From Cryptomeria japonica (lineage: Eukaryota > Streptophyta > Pinopsida > Cupressales > Cupressaceae), in NCBI RefSeq assembly GCF_030272615.1, contig NC_081405.1:610635065-610699064 (forward strand): a DNA stretch of 64,000 bases. Direction: 5' to 3'. A model generated the notes under the pieces. That model ran no database searches. It was given only the letters and a program-made list of their open reading frames with translations, and was not told the origin of the DNA. Both the position numbers and the translations under genes were made by a program. Below are positions 1 through 12,589 of this stretch, piece by piece. Every line of letters begins with the position of its first letter. Position 1 is the stretch's first letter.

Positions 1-645
1 GTTCTTGCTACAAATGTAATAAAATAGGACATAGGGCAATAGAATATAAAAATAGTTTAGATCAATCTTTTAATTCATTCTCTTGTAGATGATACATGCA
101 ATAGGTATGGTCATAAAGCTAATCAATGTAGGAATCCAGTTGTAAATCAAAATAAACACAACTGTTTTAGAGGAAGATGTTATGTATGCAATATTATTAG
201 ACATAAATCTAACCAGTGCAGGTCAAGAAAAAGTCCGAAAAACATCAAATGTCACAACTGCAATACACCCAAACATATGGCAAGGATATGCAAAAGCAAT
301 AAAGTCCAAAATCAAACCGAACCAGTCAAGAAAGTCAATGTGAAGGATGTCAAATCTGAAATGAATAAAATCTTGAGAAAGAAGGAGACCATAGAAATGC
401 CAAGATCCAGCTTTGGTGCAGGCACTTTATCCAAAAATTAGATAACTTATGGGTTTGGCCGAGGTGGAATGATAAAAAAGCATAATCTTATCCCTAGCCA
501 AAGTTGTATGAGGTTGTGTATTGACAAACAAAGAGACCCAATAGTCATTGTCATAACTCATCACAAGATTCGACATGTTGTTGCAAAAGTCAAGAATATG
601 GAAGACACCTCATGTGCATTTAATGCAAAACCCTTGATGAAATAA
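1..645 (+). pseudogene. Gag nucleocapsid remnant with four zinc knuckles
   Basis: Four CX2CX4HX4C-type zinc knuckles follow one another at about 6-47, 85-129, 178-219 and 250-291. The first has its last Cys read as Tyr, and the second is split by a frameshift near 90. From 97 the frame stays open, apart from a TAG near 439, to a TAA near 644; the part after the knuckles is Lys- and Ile-rich. Zinc knuckles of this spacing are typical of retrotransposon Gag, where they package RNA. No protease, reverse transcriptase or integrase lies between this stretch and the 3' LTR at 4120, so the element looks non-autonomous or internally deleted. The 5' end is outside the window. Confidence 0.65.
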
Positions 646-788
646 TATAAGGACAACACATCACTTAATTGTTCTTACCTCGAATTAAAGGCCTTTAAGA
701 GTTGTGAAGGTGATCAAGGTGACCAAGTGATCTTAGGCTTTCTCTAGCAAGATTCGATCAAGGTTAATAGTATGTAGAAGAATAAATC

Positions 789-3660
789 ATGGCCACCCCC
801 ATAGTTGTCGATGTTGCCACCAAGCCCCGACCTGTATTCTCAAAGAAACCCTATGTGGTAATTCAGACTAATCCCGAGGGAGCATTTTTAAAAATTCTGA
901 TTGGAGTTGTTTTGGCGAAATATGTTAGGGGTAACATCTATGTTAGGCAGGAATAATTTTTTCATACTGAAAAAATGCTTTCTCTTTGGATTGAATAGAT
1001 AACTGATCAACACGACCAAGTAAAACCGGAATTCACTAATCTAGTTCAAAAGAATTTGAACACATGGAATAACTTTCCAAATTTCTATCATGATGAGAAA
1101 TGGGTCAAGTTGGTGATGAGTAGGTTTCATGATGGGTTTCTCTGGTTGGACCAAACCCACATGATAACCAAGGAAGTAATAAAAACTATCAAAGGTTTAA
1201 GTGACTCCGATGATATTGTGAGACCGAAGTTCACCAAAAATAAGGTTGTTATGGAGTTAACTTGTGCCACTTTTGACAAGGAATCACTAGCAATTGACAA
1301 AGTCAAGAGTCCAACAGTTAAGTATCTTTCTCTGATGGTCATAAACAAAATTTATTTCACAAATAGAGAGAATTTCATTTCTACTACTGCAGTGCACATG
1401 GCTTATGAGATGGCAGAGTTAAACAAGGATTACGACCTAGATGAAATCCTGCATCAACAATTCTTGGAGAATTTTGTTCAATGCAGGGAAAAGAAGCACT
1501 CATTTAAATTTTGAACCCTAGATCTATGTATCTTGTTCTACTTCGTGGAAGCATTACCCAACCATGGTAGGGTTCTTTAGTCACAAGACAAACTTGTAGC
1601 CCATCAGATTGCAGATAGGCTCCAAGGGTTTATTATTGAAAAGGCTAGAGAAGAAGATTTTGTAGCTTTCTTCATCATCTTTTAGATGAACATGTAGAAA
1701 CGAGATATAATTTCAAAGGGAATTGTAGCTAAGTACCAAAAGGATATTACTTTTGTGATTACAAATGATAAATGCTACATGGAACCTGTAGTGCCTAGAA
1801 AAGTCTGGGTTCCTCCATCTGGATATGAAGTACCTTTTGATACACTTGACGGTGCAGCTAAAGTTTTATTGAAAAGTCTGGTAGATAAATCCCAAGAATT
1901 TTTTTAGATTGCTGATGAAAAATATTTGCAGGTTCAGATGAATACCACCAAGAAGGACCATGAAAACAAAGTGAAAAAGGTCATTCAATAATCTCTGGAC
2001 ACGGCCAATCTGATTGAGGAGGAAATTTCTAAGGTTAGGCAACCCAAAAGGCTTGCTACATCCAGAACAAAAAAGGTTTCTTAGATAGAGCTTCCCTCTT
2101 CAAGATCTCCAAAGAAGAAGATTGAAATCAAAGGGAAAACCATCATCTTGGAGTTTGAGGAAGAAGAAGAAGCTTAGCAATATTGGATACATGTCCGAAA
2201 GTCCAAAGGAAAGAAGGCCAAGAAACTAATCGATGCAGAAAGTATGTGTGAATCCCTTTCTCTAGGAAGTAGTCTAAGAGAGGTGGGTAATCTGTTCACC
2301 TAAGCCTCTATTGAAGACCAGAATACCATATTTAAAGCATTTATAACGCATTGTGTAAAATTTGAGGCTGCAATTGATGAGTATAGAAACATTTTTCTAA
2401 AAGAATTGTATGAGGAATTGATGAGAATTAGGAAAATCTCTAGAGAAGAGGAACAATATATCAAAGATCGAGTATTTTAAGTTAGCGGTTCCACCCTCTC
2501 AACAGAAAATAAGGCCACTTATTGGAATTATGTAAAATTGAGTTAAGAACCAAAAATAACTTAGATGATCTCATACTTGGTGTACCCAATGCTAAAGAGA
2601 AGCTTCAAAAAGAAGTCATGGATACGGTTATGTCTATTTCAAAGAACCATGGTCTCTTCTCCTCTGAGTTTGGTACCACCACTAGCATATATGAGGATAT
2701 GCATATTATTGTTCTTGAAGACCAAGATGATCTCTTAAACAGTCTAATCAATAATCCAATGGATGTGAATGATGTGTCTTCTATGGAAAGTCCTGTAGAT
2801 AATGTTATGAGTAGTAAATATGTTCTTGGAACTTTTGAAGCCCCTCCAGTCAACTCTGGGTCCGACAAGGGTAAGGAAATTAAAGGTTCTACTGTTAACC
2901 AAGTATCTGACAAGGATGAGAAGAAAACTAAATGTAATATACCATAAAAAGTGAAGGTAGATATACTGACAAAGGAATCTAGTGTACAAGTATCCATAAT
3001 TGATACCAATCCTGGTTCTTTCAAAGATGTCTGGAAAAAGATATGTTTTGCTCCTTTGATTATCCCTCTAGTTACATCTTATATGAAATCCTTTGATTTT
3101 TCTAATGTTGATTTGGTACAAAAAATTGAGATTGGAGAAGAGTTTATTTCCTCTAATAGGAAATATTTTCATAAAGGTAATAAAATTGCTGGAGATCTTC
3201 TGACAGTTCTCCATGCTACTATTCTTGTGTGTCAACTAGATCTGGACACTCCTAGTGCAGAAAAATGAAAATTTTTGATCAATTACTTGGGGCATTCAGT
3301 TGAGTCAATCAGAAAGAAATATGAAAAGGATTAAGTTGATGATGGAGAAAAAATATTATAGAAAATCAAACCCAAATATGAATTAGCTCATCATCATCTT
3401 TCCCAGCTTATTTCTAAAGGTCAACCTTATTTGAAGAACGGTGTTATATTGTTTGCTTTTAGTCTGTAGTGTCCAGATGCTACTCAAAGCATAAAAAATG
3501 AGATGAATATTATTGAAGACAAGATCTAGTAGGCATAGGTAAACTTCAAGCTATCTAAGGATCTATCTCGCTCTAGAATGTCAAAGATTAAGGAGCCACA
3601 TGACAATTACTATGAGTTATAGCAACAAAGCTCGACAATATCATCATCCCCTTAGGCAAG
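789..3660 (+). pseudogene. ORFX copy A: unrecognised long ORF of an LTR retrotransposon
   Basis: A frame opens at ATG 789 (MATPIVVDVATKP) and is readable to about 2480, where it shifts by one base and continues from 2522 to about 3660. Interruptions are mostly TAG or TAA at places where Gln fits, plus a TGA at 1512 where copies B and C have Gly. Landmarks shared with the copies at 4996 and 39528 are a hydrophobic patch F-x-F/Y-G-S/T-L-x-x-C-L and a K-x-x-x-x-F-x-x-x-x-D-K-C-Y motif near 1740-1790. The second half is charged and coiled-coil-like. It lies between a Gag remnant and the 3' LTR, where Sirevirus-like Copia elements keep an extra ORF. I do not recognise a functional domain. The bounds at the 3' end are approximate. 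Confidence 0.55.
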
Positions 3661-4107
3661 CTAAGAGATTTGAGTAGAGAAAGTATCTATTTCATGAACA
3701 TGGATCTTTCATGTGCTTCTTAGTTACTTTACATTGATCCCAATTCCATTCTTGAAGCAGAGCAGCTTCATGCATCCCTATTGGCTTGAATAGAATTTCT
3801 AACATAAGTAATCTCTCATTGGGACTTGCACAAGGACACTTGGACTGCTCACACTTAAAATCTCAATAAGTCCTTTGGAAATTAATAGTTTTCCAATTAG
3901 GGGGAGTTCATATTTTTTTTGGGTACTCTACTTACCCTTTGTCATTGTTGTTAAAGGGGGGCTAGTAGGAGGAGTAGTAGGGTACTGGTAGGAGTAGTTA
4001 ATTACTCTCTTTTATTTCATACAAAGACTATTGATACTTCTATTATTGTTTCATGTTACTATTTCAACAAACTTACTCTGTATACCTTATATATTGTCAT
4101 CAATTTC
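3661..4107. other. 3' untranslated stretch before the LTR
   Basis: No coding frame can be supported here. It includes G-rich GGGGGCTAGTAGGAGGAG-like sequence around 3955-3990 and leads into the polypurine tract. Confidence 0.4.
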
Positions 4108-4115
4108 AAAGGGGG
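4108..4115 (+). promoter_or_regulatory. Polypurine tract of LTR element
   Basis: AAAGGGGG sits four bases before the TG that starts the LTR at 4120. This is the usual position of the plus-strand primer of an LTR retrotransposon. The minus-strand ORFX element at 36.4-39.6 kb has a near-identical tract next to its LTR (reads AAAGGGGGA on the minus strand, about 37988). Confidence 0.6.
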
Positions 4116-4119
4116 TGAT

Positions 4120-4995
4120 TGTTGGCCTATTTGTCATTATTGTCATTGATGTCATTAATGTTGCATGTTATCCGACATATATGAATGTGGTCTAATCCGA
4201 AAAGTTTTCTTCATTACCTTATCATGTATGCACAACACTTTGTGTTACTGGAAGTTGTTTCTAGATCCAATCTTATCTGGACATGATTGTTGCACACGTT
4301 TCAAGATGTGATTAGATCCGATCGTATCAGGATATGTTGAGATCCATATTTCTCTAGTTTGTAACTAATAGCCAACATCACATGAAGACACCAATATTAT
4401 TGTAGTGTGTGGTTAAGTTTGGTCTCATCCATTCTGACTAGGTCGACTTGACAATCAAATGACGTGGATATATATCATCAAGGATATCATATGCTAGAGG
4501 CATGGTTGTTGAAAACCAACTATTTTGATGTACTATATGTGAAAGAAATGTGGCTATGTTTTGTGTGCAAGTTCAGTACAGTGAATTCATGTGACAGTTT
4601 GTGTACTTCAAGAGAACTATATTCTATGCATATGTTAGATGCACTCATAATAGTTCAAATTTTTTATACTCTATAATATTTCTTAAGCCCTCTTCTATAT
4701 ATTGGACAATGAGTCCAAACCGATAGTGAGCCAAACTGGTAGTGAGCCAAACCAACAATGAGACACCCCTTTTGTACCATGTAAGCGGTTGCATATTACA
4801 CTATTCCTAAGAGTATCATCTCTCTGTGGTTTTTCCCATATTAGGTATCACGTACAAATATGGTGTTATGTATTTTGTCTCCTTTTTTGTTTGCTAAAAT
4901 TGAATTATGTTATTTGACTAGTTAATTAGAACTTGAAATAAGTTGAAAGAAATATTGATTCACCCCTCAGCTCTCAATATTCTGGTTATTCAACA
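4120..4995 (+). mobile_element. 3' LTR of the ORFX copy A element
   Basis: The LTR begins TGTTGGCC right after the polypurine tract. It carries the GTCATTGATGT signature near its start, the GTGGTTTTTCCC / TCACGTACAAATATGGTGTT box near 4840-4870, a pyrimidine-rich CACCCCTCAGCTCTC tail, and ends TTCAACA. The same landmarks occur in the LTRs at 36419, 41046 and 60863. Coding sequence of a second ORFX copy starts directly after base 4995, so this element probably inserted into another member of its own family. The matching TSD would lie left of the window. Confidence 0.65.
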
Positions 4996-7640
4996 GAATT
5001 TAGAGAAGACAAAGAAAAGTAGGTATGCATTCAAATATGGGTCCTTGATCATTTGTCTAGCATTTATGTTTTTGAATAAACTTTTAGGAAGGGATAATCA
5101 TACTTGGGAAAAGTCTTCTCTTGTTACAATTAAAATCAAATAGTATATCAAAAAATTTAGAATGGAAAAAAGTATACAATACTATATTTTTTAGATGGTT
5201 CAAGAACTTTCAGGACATAATACAAGAGAGATATTGCCTTCAAATATAGTCTGAAAGTATAAAGATACATTCATATTCTTGGTAAGTAGAGATAAATGTT
5301 ACATTAAGGTAGTAGAGCATAGGATAATATGGATTCTTGAGTTACCATATGATGTTTTAGAAAAAGAAGTTGAAGCAAAAATAGCTACTACATTTAGTTG
5401 GACAAGGACCTTAATGAGACCCGATTTGGCATAGTGGAGGATCTTGAAGAAAAAATAAGAAAAGGAAATTTGACAAGGGATGTGGTAAAATAATGGAGAA
5501 GTTGTGTAAAGACATTAAATTGAGGGTAGTATCAGAGACCTTTGGTATGACTCCTCTTAAGGGGCCATCAAGATAGGAATAGAGGAGGACAAGGTCTATG
5601 TCCACCTCCCCTTAGGTGAAGCTGGGTTCCTTCGAAATCCTTTCTTGATATGAGACAACTTCACTGAAGGCACCAAGGAATAAACAAAATGCTATAAGGA
5701 AAGGAGATGATCCAGAGTGGAAAGTAAAACAATTTGAGAGCAATAGTTTTAATGAAGAGGTTCAAAAAGAATAGTTCTTTATCTAGATTAGGCCTACAAG
5801 GAGTAAGGTGAAGGAAGATGAAGAAGAGGAAGAGGATAGTGTTCCTATTGCAAAGAAGAAGAAGACTTTGGTCTCTCCAGTAGAGATCCCTATAGTAAAG
5901 AATAGGGAAAAAAATCCTAAGATATAGAAGAAGTAGAAAATTGAAGACGATCTAAATTATGAGCCCTTCGAGATGAATAGTTTAGTTAATTCTCTTTGTG
6001 AACATGTTTTTTTAGCAATTTTGTATAAGATTTCCTCTTTGGTGGCCAAAGAGACAATAGAGAAATCAATAATCAGGTATTTAATTATTTTTGATAAAAA
6101 TCTTAGTGGTATAGAAGATAAGTTACCTTAGGAGCTTTTGGAAGTTTTAACTTTGAAAAGGAACAATGCATTAGCAAAAGAGAATAAAATGAGATCAAGT
6201 ATTGTAGATAAAGTATGTAGTCCATTATCTAATGATGCTAGAGCTATGATTGTGGAGGCAATGAATAATATATTTAGAACTAAGTAAAGAGTAAATATGA
6301 TCATGGATAATGAACTAGAAGACTACAAGAGATTGGTCAAATAGATAGATGAGATGGCTGCTAAAATTGTAGAAGAAGTAGTAAAGACTTTGGAGAAGAC
6401 AAACAAAGGAACTTGGAAAGGAAAGACAAGAATCAATATGAATATTTAAAATGAGGAGTTTGAGAAGCATGTGAGTATATATGTTGGTCTAGAAACTAAT
6501 CTGAATAAGTAGAATGAAGAGAACAAAATTAAGAATGTTGATGATGGATAAAATGTGGATATTATGGCAATGGAGATTCTATATGACAAGGAGAAGGAGA
6601 TGATAGACGATAAGAAGGACAGAGAGAAGACAAAGGAAAGTGTACAAGAAAAGATAAAGATAGAACATGAAGAAGTGAGCCCAAAGAAGAATAAGAAGAC
6701 CGCAAAGGAAATGAGTGGCTCAATCTTTCAGTATATCTAAATATCTTCGAATATAACTTTTACAAATTCAAATAAATTTTGAACCGGTGATAGAATCAGA
6801 GTTATTACAATTATTGATGACTCGAGGAAGATTTAATGTAGATAAACTATCACTCCTTCATATTCTACACGCGGTTCATGTCCTATATCATAGAGCTAGG
6901 TAGAAGTACATTATATCAAAAGTTGGGTGTATAAATTTGATTGAGGAAAGATTGGATGTGGATAAACTATCACTCATTCACATGCTACACGTGGGTGATG
7001 TCCTACATCATAGAGCTAGGAATAAGTACACTATATCAAAATTTGAGTGTATAGATTTGATTGAGGATATAGTCAAGGTTCTCCAAGAGAAACTTTTTGA
7101 TGTAAAGTTTAACAAATCTTTGAGTGATGAGGAGAAATTATAGGCATGAATAGGAGACCTAAAGGATTATGCTCTCCGATTAAATTTTATTTGGTGAATA
7201 AGTGTGAATCCACACATTACCGATTGCAATATGGTGTGCAATATTTTTAAAAAAGTGTAGATAGTATAATTAGTATCTATAAGTTTTGTCACTAGTATCT
7301 TGAGTCTACAAAGGAGATATAGAGACAAAGAGGACCATTTGAAGTAAAGAGTTTATAGATGACTAAGAATGGATCTAAAAGAAGTTGAATATGGAGAAGG
7401 GAGAATAGAAATAAAGGAGTACAAAAGGTTGAATTGACTTGTAAACTAGAAGGAGCAAATCAAGAAAGATTTTTGTAGACTAAGAGATATAATAGGCATG
7501 CACCTCACCAATATGATGAAAATCTTAAAAGAATCTCACACATTATAAAACTCAATAATGGTTTTGGTCAACTGTGAAGAGGAAAAAGATCTTGTTTTGC
7601 AGATGGAAAATCAATTGAACAATTTGAGCTCTATAGGACT
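4996..7640 (+). pseudogene. ORFX copy C (interrupted by the element to its left)
   Basis: Reading starts in mid-protein with NLEKTKKSRYAFKYGSL, aligned to the middle of copy A, and continues with the D-K-C-Y motif at about 5280-5310. It then turns into a long Lys/Glu-rich, coiled-coil-like region (5800-7640, with a short KKNKKTAKE basic run near 6690). Several frame changes and many TAG/TAA/TGA stops show it is dead. The missing N-terminal part is presumably left of the window, beyond the nested element. Function not recognised. Confidence 0.5.
6824..7062 (+). repeat. Tandem duplication of about 119 bp inside ORFX copy C
   Basis: Two adjacent units, 6824-6942 and 6943-7062, both read GAGGAA(A)GATT...GATAAACTATCACT...TTTGATT. 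In frame they give a repeated block of about 40 residues containing V-D-K-L-S-L. The units differ by scattered substitutions. Confidence 0.8.
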
Positions 7641-8627
7641 GGATTGGCACAATGCTTGGGCTTAATTAAAATTAATTCATAAGGAATTCATTTTCCGTAC
7701 CTAGTAGTGTGCTTAGGTATATCCCGATAAGGCAATTTTGGCAATGTATATATGCAGTTGTATGGAATATGTGTATGGCTATTTGTGGTAACCTATAATG
7801 GTGTGTTATGATATTATTGGAGCTTTATATGTATTCTTTATATATGGTATGGTATTTCAATCATGTTTGAATGTTCTGATGAACACTCTGTCAAACAGTT
7901 TTATCTAATACATGGTGGATATGCATCAGGTAGTTATGCAGTTTTAGAGAAATGTTCATGGATGTAATTTCTCATTAAATGTTGGTTTTCAAGAGGATAT
8001 GTTATATAAAATTGAAGATAAGTAAGTATGAGTTCATGTTGATACACTTATAGTGCAGTGGTGTCGAGGAATACATTGCATTCCTTAGGTTGTAGTTGGC
8101 AAAGTATTGTAGATGGTTGATTAAGGTTCCCTAATATTTTATGTTTGCTCCTTAGTCATCCACGATTTTTATTGGTAGTCTAAACTGAATTTTAAGTTGT
8201 ATTGGCATGAGTTAACTATTTTATTTCTTGAGGCTAACTTATGTGTTTTTGGTGTGTAGTATATGAGAGCTATATTGGGAATATCCAGGAGGTGTCAAAC
8301 GTGGTGTGACTCTTTACACATTTCATTTTTCTTCCCCACTTGTGTTCGAGAGTGTTTTGGGGTTGATGATTCTATATGAACATGTTACATCTTATTACAC
8401 TAAACTAATGGATGTTATTGAGGTTGTGGATAGTATATAAAGGTTAGATTCATTGTGTGGATGTATGAATTATTAGAGTAAGTTGTGTGAGGTCATTGTG
8501 GAGTGGTGAAAATGTTTGAATGTATAACAAATAAATGATGAAGATTGCTTTTGATGTGTGTTGAATTATGAATAGCTATCACCATTTTGGTAGATACTTT
8601 TTCAATAGTTCAATCTTATTGATACCA
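7641..8627. other. Non-coding, AT/GT-rich interval
   Basis: No supportable gene. The plus strand is T- and G-rich, resembling the body of the LTR family whose tail appears at 8895-9094, but no clear LTR start was found. Confidence 0.35.
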
Positions 8628-8775
8628 TTATATTATAGGAATATATTTTTCTCTAAAGAAGATATCTTCAGAGTGCAAATAATTATTGCATCTTGCCCTA
8701 AGGTTGAGCACCTTAGCTTGGAAGTCATCCTCTAGAGCAATGAGCTCCATAGCCTTTGCCCTAAACTCTTTAATC
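8628..8775 (-). pseudogene. Short Gag-like coiled-coil fragment
   Basis: About 45 residues read on the minus strand with heptad-like charge spacing (ELIALEDDFQAKVLNL). It is flanked by a microsatellite on one side and is interpretable only as a fragment. No specific family was recognised. Confidence 0.25.
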
Positions 8776-8777
8776 AG

Positions 8778-9094
<317 letters not shown>

Positions 9095-9097
9095 GTA

Positions 9098-9842
9098 TCA
9101 TTAAAAATATTTTCAATTTTCTCTCCTAAAGATGAAGCTTTAGTGGATAGAGAACCCAACCAAGATCAAGTCAACTCTATCCAAGTTTCTAGTGATGTGA
9201 AACCTAAAATTATTGTCCACCTTCATCAAGATGTCCCTCAATCTTAAAACAAATTAATGATTGTTGTTCAAGTTAAGTTGAATTGACAACCCAATTATCA
9301 TGTAGAAGCTCACACAGACACCAGTCAAAATAATAAGCAATTACTAATTTTCTTCTCTCTTCCCAAACTTTTCCTCCTCCACCACCTCATCTTTCACAAC
9401 ATGTTGGTAAGGAGTATGATATTTGTCTCACCTTTAACTAGATTAAATATTGTAGTAGCCTTGCTTGATCGTATTTATGAAATAAAGATAAATATTATGT
9501 TCTCACAAGATAAGTTACCTTATTTGGAAATTCAAGATCAATATGATCCCATTATAATTAATTTGATTATATAAAAATAGGAGAGGCCTAAAATTATACA
9601 TAACAACCATAGAGATAAAACCAAGGGTCTCACGGTGGGTGAGAGCACTCAACAAAAGAACCAACTGACAAAAAAGAACCAAAACTAGCTGACAACAAGA
9701 AACAACTAATAATAGAGAACTATACTAGAAATAGAAAGACACCAAACAAGGAACCAAAACCACCTACCAAAGAAGAAAACTAATTGTATACTTGGTGGTG
9801 GTCTTATTAGTTTGCCAATCCTAGATAAGAACTTTCATATTC
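9098..9842. other. Interval without a supportable gene
   Basis: Fragmentary reading frames only, for example on the plus strand near 9130-9245. It probably belongs to decayed retrotransposon interior. Confidence 0.3.
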
Positions 9843-10332
9843 TCAGAGAAAGAATTTTTTGTTATAGCCTTTACCTAAAGAGATAGCTAGGGACTTAGGA
9901 GTAGCCTTTACCCTAGAAAGAGTATGCTTTGATGTAGTGGTAGAAGACAATTCCATGTGGAACTTCTTAACATGGATTTTGTTAATCTCTTCTTGAATGG
10001 ATCGTAGAGAAGCATAATTTTTCCTAGCCATTTCTATGTTAAGGGCCACCATCTCGTCCAACTTCCTCTTGAGAGTCTCCTAGTTTCCCTAAAGCTCAAT
10101 GATGAGCCTAGCCATCTCCTTCCTACCATCCCCTTATTCCACCTTTCCACTAAGAGCCTTAACTTATTCTTTCATCACTTCCCATTTTTCAAGCTTCTCT
10201 ACAAACACATTGGTTACCACCCAAACCCTTTCATTTTTTTCTTCATTTTCCCAAATAGAGGCTCTAGTATCAACCTCATTCAATGCCTCCAATCTATACA
10301 TAATTGTTGTGGTCATCAATGGTAAGGAATAA
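9843..10332 (-). pseudogene. Gag-like coiled-coil fragment
   Basis: One minus-strand frame runs from about 10332 to 9843 with two TAA and two TAG stops. It is rich in Glu, Lys and Leu (for example KRKLDEMVALNIEMARKNY), as in the coiled-coil part of retrotransposon Gag. No zinc knuckle or capsid motif is visible. It abuts an opposite-strand Tat protease fragment, so the two belong to different insertions. Confidence 0.4.
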
Positions 10333-10334
10333 AA

Positions 10335-11140
10335 CGTACTATAGTTGATAATGGATCAAGTTTAATATTTATAGCATTGAATTATTAAATAAGGTCAATT
10401 AGGATACTTCACTCATTCAACCAAATTCTCTTTGTATTTGTGGCTTTGATAATGTTGGTAAACAATCATTAGGTACAATTATAATTACTATTATTTAATA
10501 CAAGAATTTATTTTACTCACACTTATCCATGTCATGCCTAGTACTAGCAAATACAATCTTCTTCTAGGTAGACCATGACTCCATGCTATAAAATTTGTCC
10601 CTTCTACACTTCATCACATTCTCAAATTCATTTACAATAACAAGATGTACACTCTAGAAGGTGATAAAAAATTGTTTAGTGGTGTCAAAAAGTGGTAGAA
10701 CCTATATCCTCCCATAAAACTATGATTGCTTCTAAGATACAATCTCCTATTGATAATGCTTTCTTAGAATAAAATTGGGGTCCTTTAGAATTTACAAGCC
10801 CTTTTTGTGGAGAGTATAAAGTCCTTGAATTTAAACCTTAAACCTCGAAGGGGCTTAGTGTGTCATTTTTTCAAGCTTCTTCTAAGTCCATTCCAACCAA
10901 TTATTCTTCTACTACATGTTTTGATGATGATTTTGACACTCTGGAATTTAACCTAATTCAAACTAAGAGTGAGCCATCTCCTCCTAATATCTCTAAATAT
11001 CCTACACTTGATTTGGAAAAACATTATTGTGTTGGTCTCAAAATTTTCTCTAAACATGGATACAATGGACATGCTTTAGGATGTGTACAACAAAGTATTG
11101 ACGCTCATGAGAAATATACATCACACTTTTTTTAAAGAAG
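10335..11140 (+). pseudogene. Tat-lineage Ty3/gypsy fragment: aspartic protease and G-patch-like segment
   Basis: Near 10345 the frame reads V-D-N-G-S-S-L, a retropepsin active-site region. At about 10555-10640 it gives YNLLLGRP, a TGA where Trp is expected, then LHAIKFVPSTLHH, the flap-to-C-terminal signature of Tat/Athila-type proteases. Downstream (10860-11120) an acidic stretch with FDDDFDTLEFNL leads to KHGYNGHALG, resembling the G-patch-like block that Tat elements carry between protease and reverse transcriptase. There are several stops and at least one frameshift. The same protease type recurs on the minus strand at 63.1-63.5 kb. Confidence 0.6.
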
Positions 11141-11611
11141 GTTTAAGCTTCCAACCTCCTCCTTTGTTTTCATCCCCTCCCTCATTGTCTAGTCTATCTA
11201 TGTCTTCTTCTCATAACTTTTCATCACAACAAGAGATTATTTTGTATGAGCTTATTAAAGTAAACTTTTTCAAATATCTCCTTTCTTTTGGAAGGTAGAT
11301 ATATTTAGGAGGACCCCTTCTCCCCCCCCATTATAGTCATGTGTCCTTGTACACTTATTGCAAATTATCTCCTTTAAAATTGTCTCTTCCTTCCTTAAAT
11401 AAATGTATCCTTTACAAGGATCTCTTTTCCTATCTTGAAATGCATACATTTTTAATCTCCTTGGAGTTGAAGGTGTTTATCCTTCACATAGATTTATCTT
11501 CCTTAAGGTATCAACATGGAGGTATGTTGACATCTTAAGAGGGGCATATGAGGCCTCCTTTTTTTATTGTGGTAATTCATATGCTATGCCCCCAAAGTGG
11601 TGTTGTTGTTA
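11141..11611. other. Interval without a supportable gene
   Basis: Pyrimidine-rich; includes a CCCCCCCC run near 11320. Probably old retrotransposon non-coding sequence into which the chromovirus inserted. Confidence 0.3.
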
Positions 11612-12396
11612 TGATGCAGGAGCATCCTTGGTTCATAGCAATCTTGCATCAACCAAAAACATTGTCCTTTTTGTTTTTCTTTTTATTTGTAGTTTCAACA
11701 TTTCTTTCTATGTGTCCCAGTTTTGGCTCACCAGATCCTGTGGAGTTTGATTCTTCTTGAATACTTGATCATCTTCCTTATTCCCAAACCGCAAAGCACT
11801 TGGATCATTTTCTGGAAAGTTATCGATATTGATTTCCATGATAGTTTCCTGCTACCAGTTGCCTAGACGTATTTGCATTTGTGATCTAACAGACCCCTTT
11901 CAAAGCTTGCAGAACCCTGATCGTTGATTCCAATGTTTCTTGGCATGTGGCTGACCTTTTCCCATGATCTACACTTCATCCCTTGGATTTTATAGAGGAG
12001 CCTCTTGGAGAAGGCTGACCTTGTTGGTTTTACACATTGGGTCTTGTTCTTTGGGTTTTGATCCCTTTTTGGGTTGACTAGATCCCTTGGATCATATAAA
12101 TCATTATATTGAGTATTGGAATGTAACAATTAGGTAGTTAGACCGAGCATAGAAGATAGATCTTATGATTGAAGGTTATGATTGTGACCTATTCTATGCT
12201 TTGAGCATGTTTTAGCAAGCATGTGAACCGGTTTCTGTAACCCGATTGTTACCAGTTGGTTGTAATCAGTTTTCATGAAATAAAACAATCTATTTTATAT
12301 TGCCTCCATCATATCTTTTTGTTTTCATTGTGTTTACTCTTGCTGACCGATCTGGATTGATCTCTTTGAGGTCCCTCCTAACCACTGACTGCTTCA
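11612..12396 (+). repeat. 5' LTR of the chromovirus
   Basis: It starts TGATGCAGG and ends GCTTCA two bases before the primer-binding site. A TATA box (TATAAAT) lies at 12095-12101. The first 517 bases match the 3' LTR at 17026-17563; the remaining part (R/U5, 12129-12396) has no partner downstream. Confidence 0.8.
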
Positions 12397-12398
12397 AG

Positions 12399-12413
12399 TG
12401 GTGTCAAAGTGAG
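12399..12413 (+). promoter_or_regulatory. Primer-binding site, initiator tRNA-Met type
   Basis: TGGTGTCAAAGTGAG differs from the common plant site TGGTATCAGAGC only by transitions and sits just inside the 5' LTR. Confidence 0.6.
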
Positions 12414-12589
12414 TTTTCATTTTGGAGGTTGCATGTCTTGAGATTTTTGTTGTGGGGGAGCGGAATGTGGATCCGATGTGAAGAGGAACTAGGAATGGTG
12501 GAGTGCATGGAAATGTAGACCCTACTATGATGGAAATATTATGAGGGATAGTAGCCTGGTTGGAAGTTGTGGAGACATCCCAAAGAAGA

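Noticed and set aside
2605-3024. Minus-strand frames opposite ORFX copy A
   Set aside because: Shadows; the plus-strand reading continues the ORFX frame with consistent composition.
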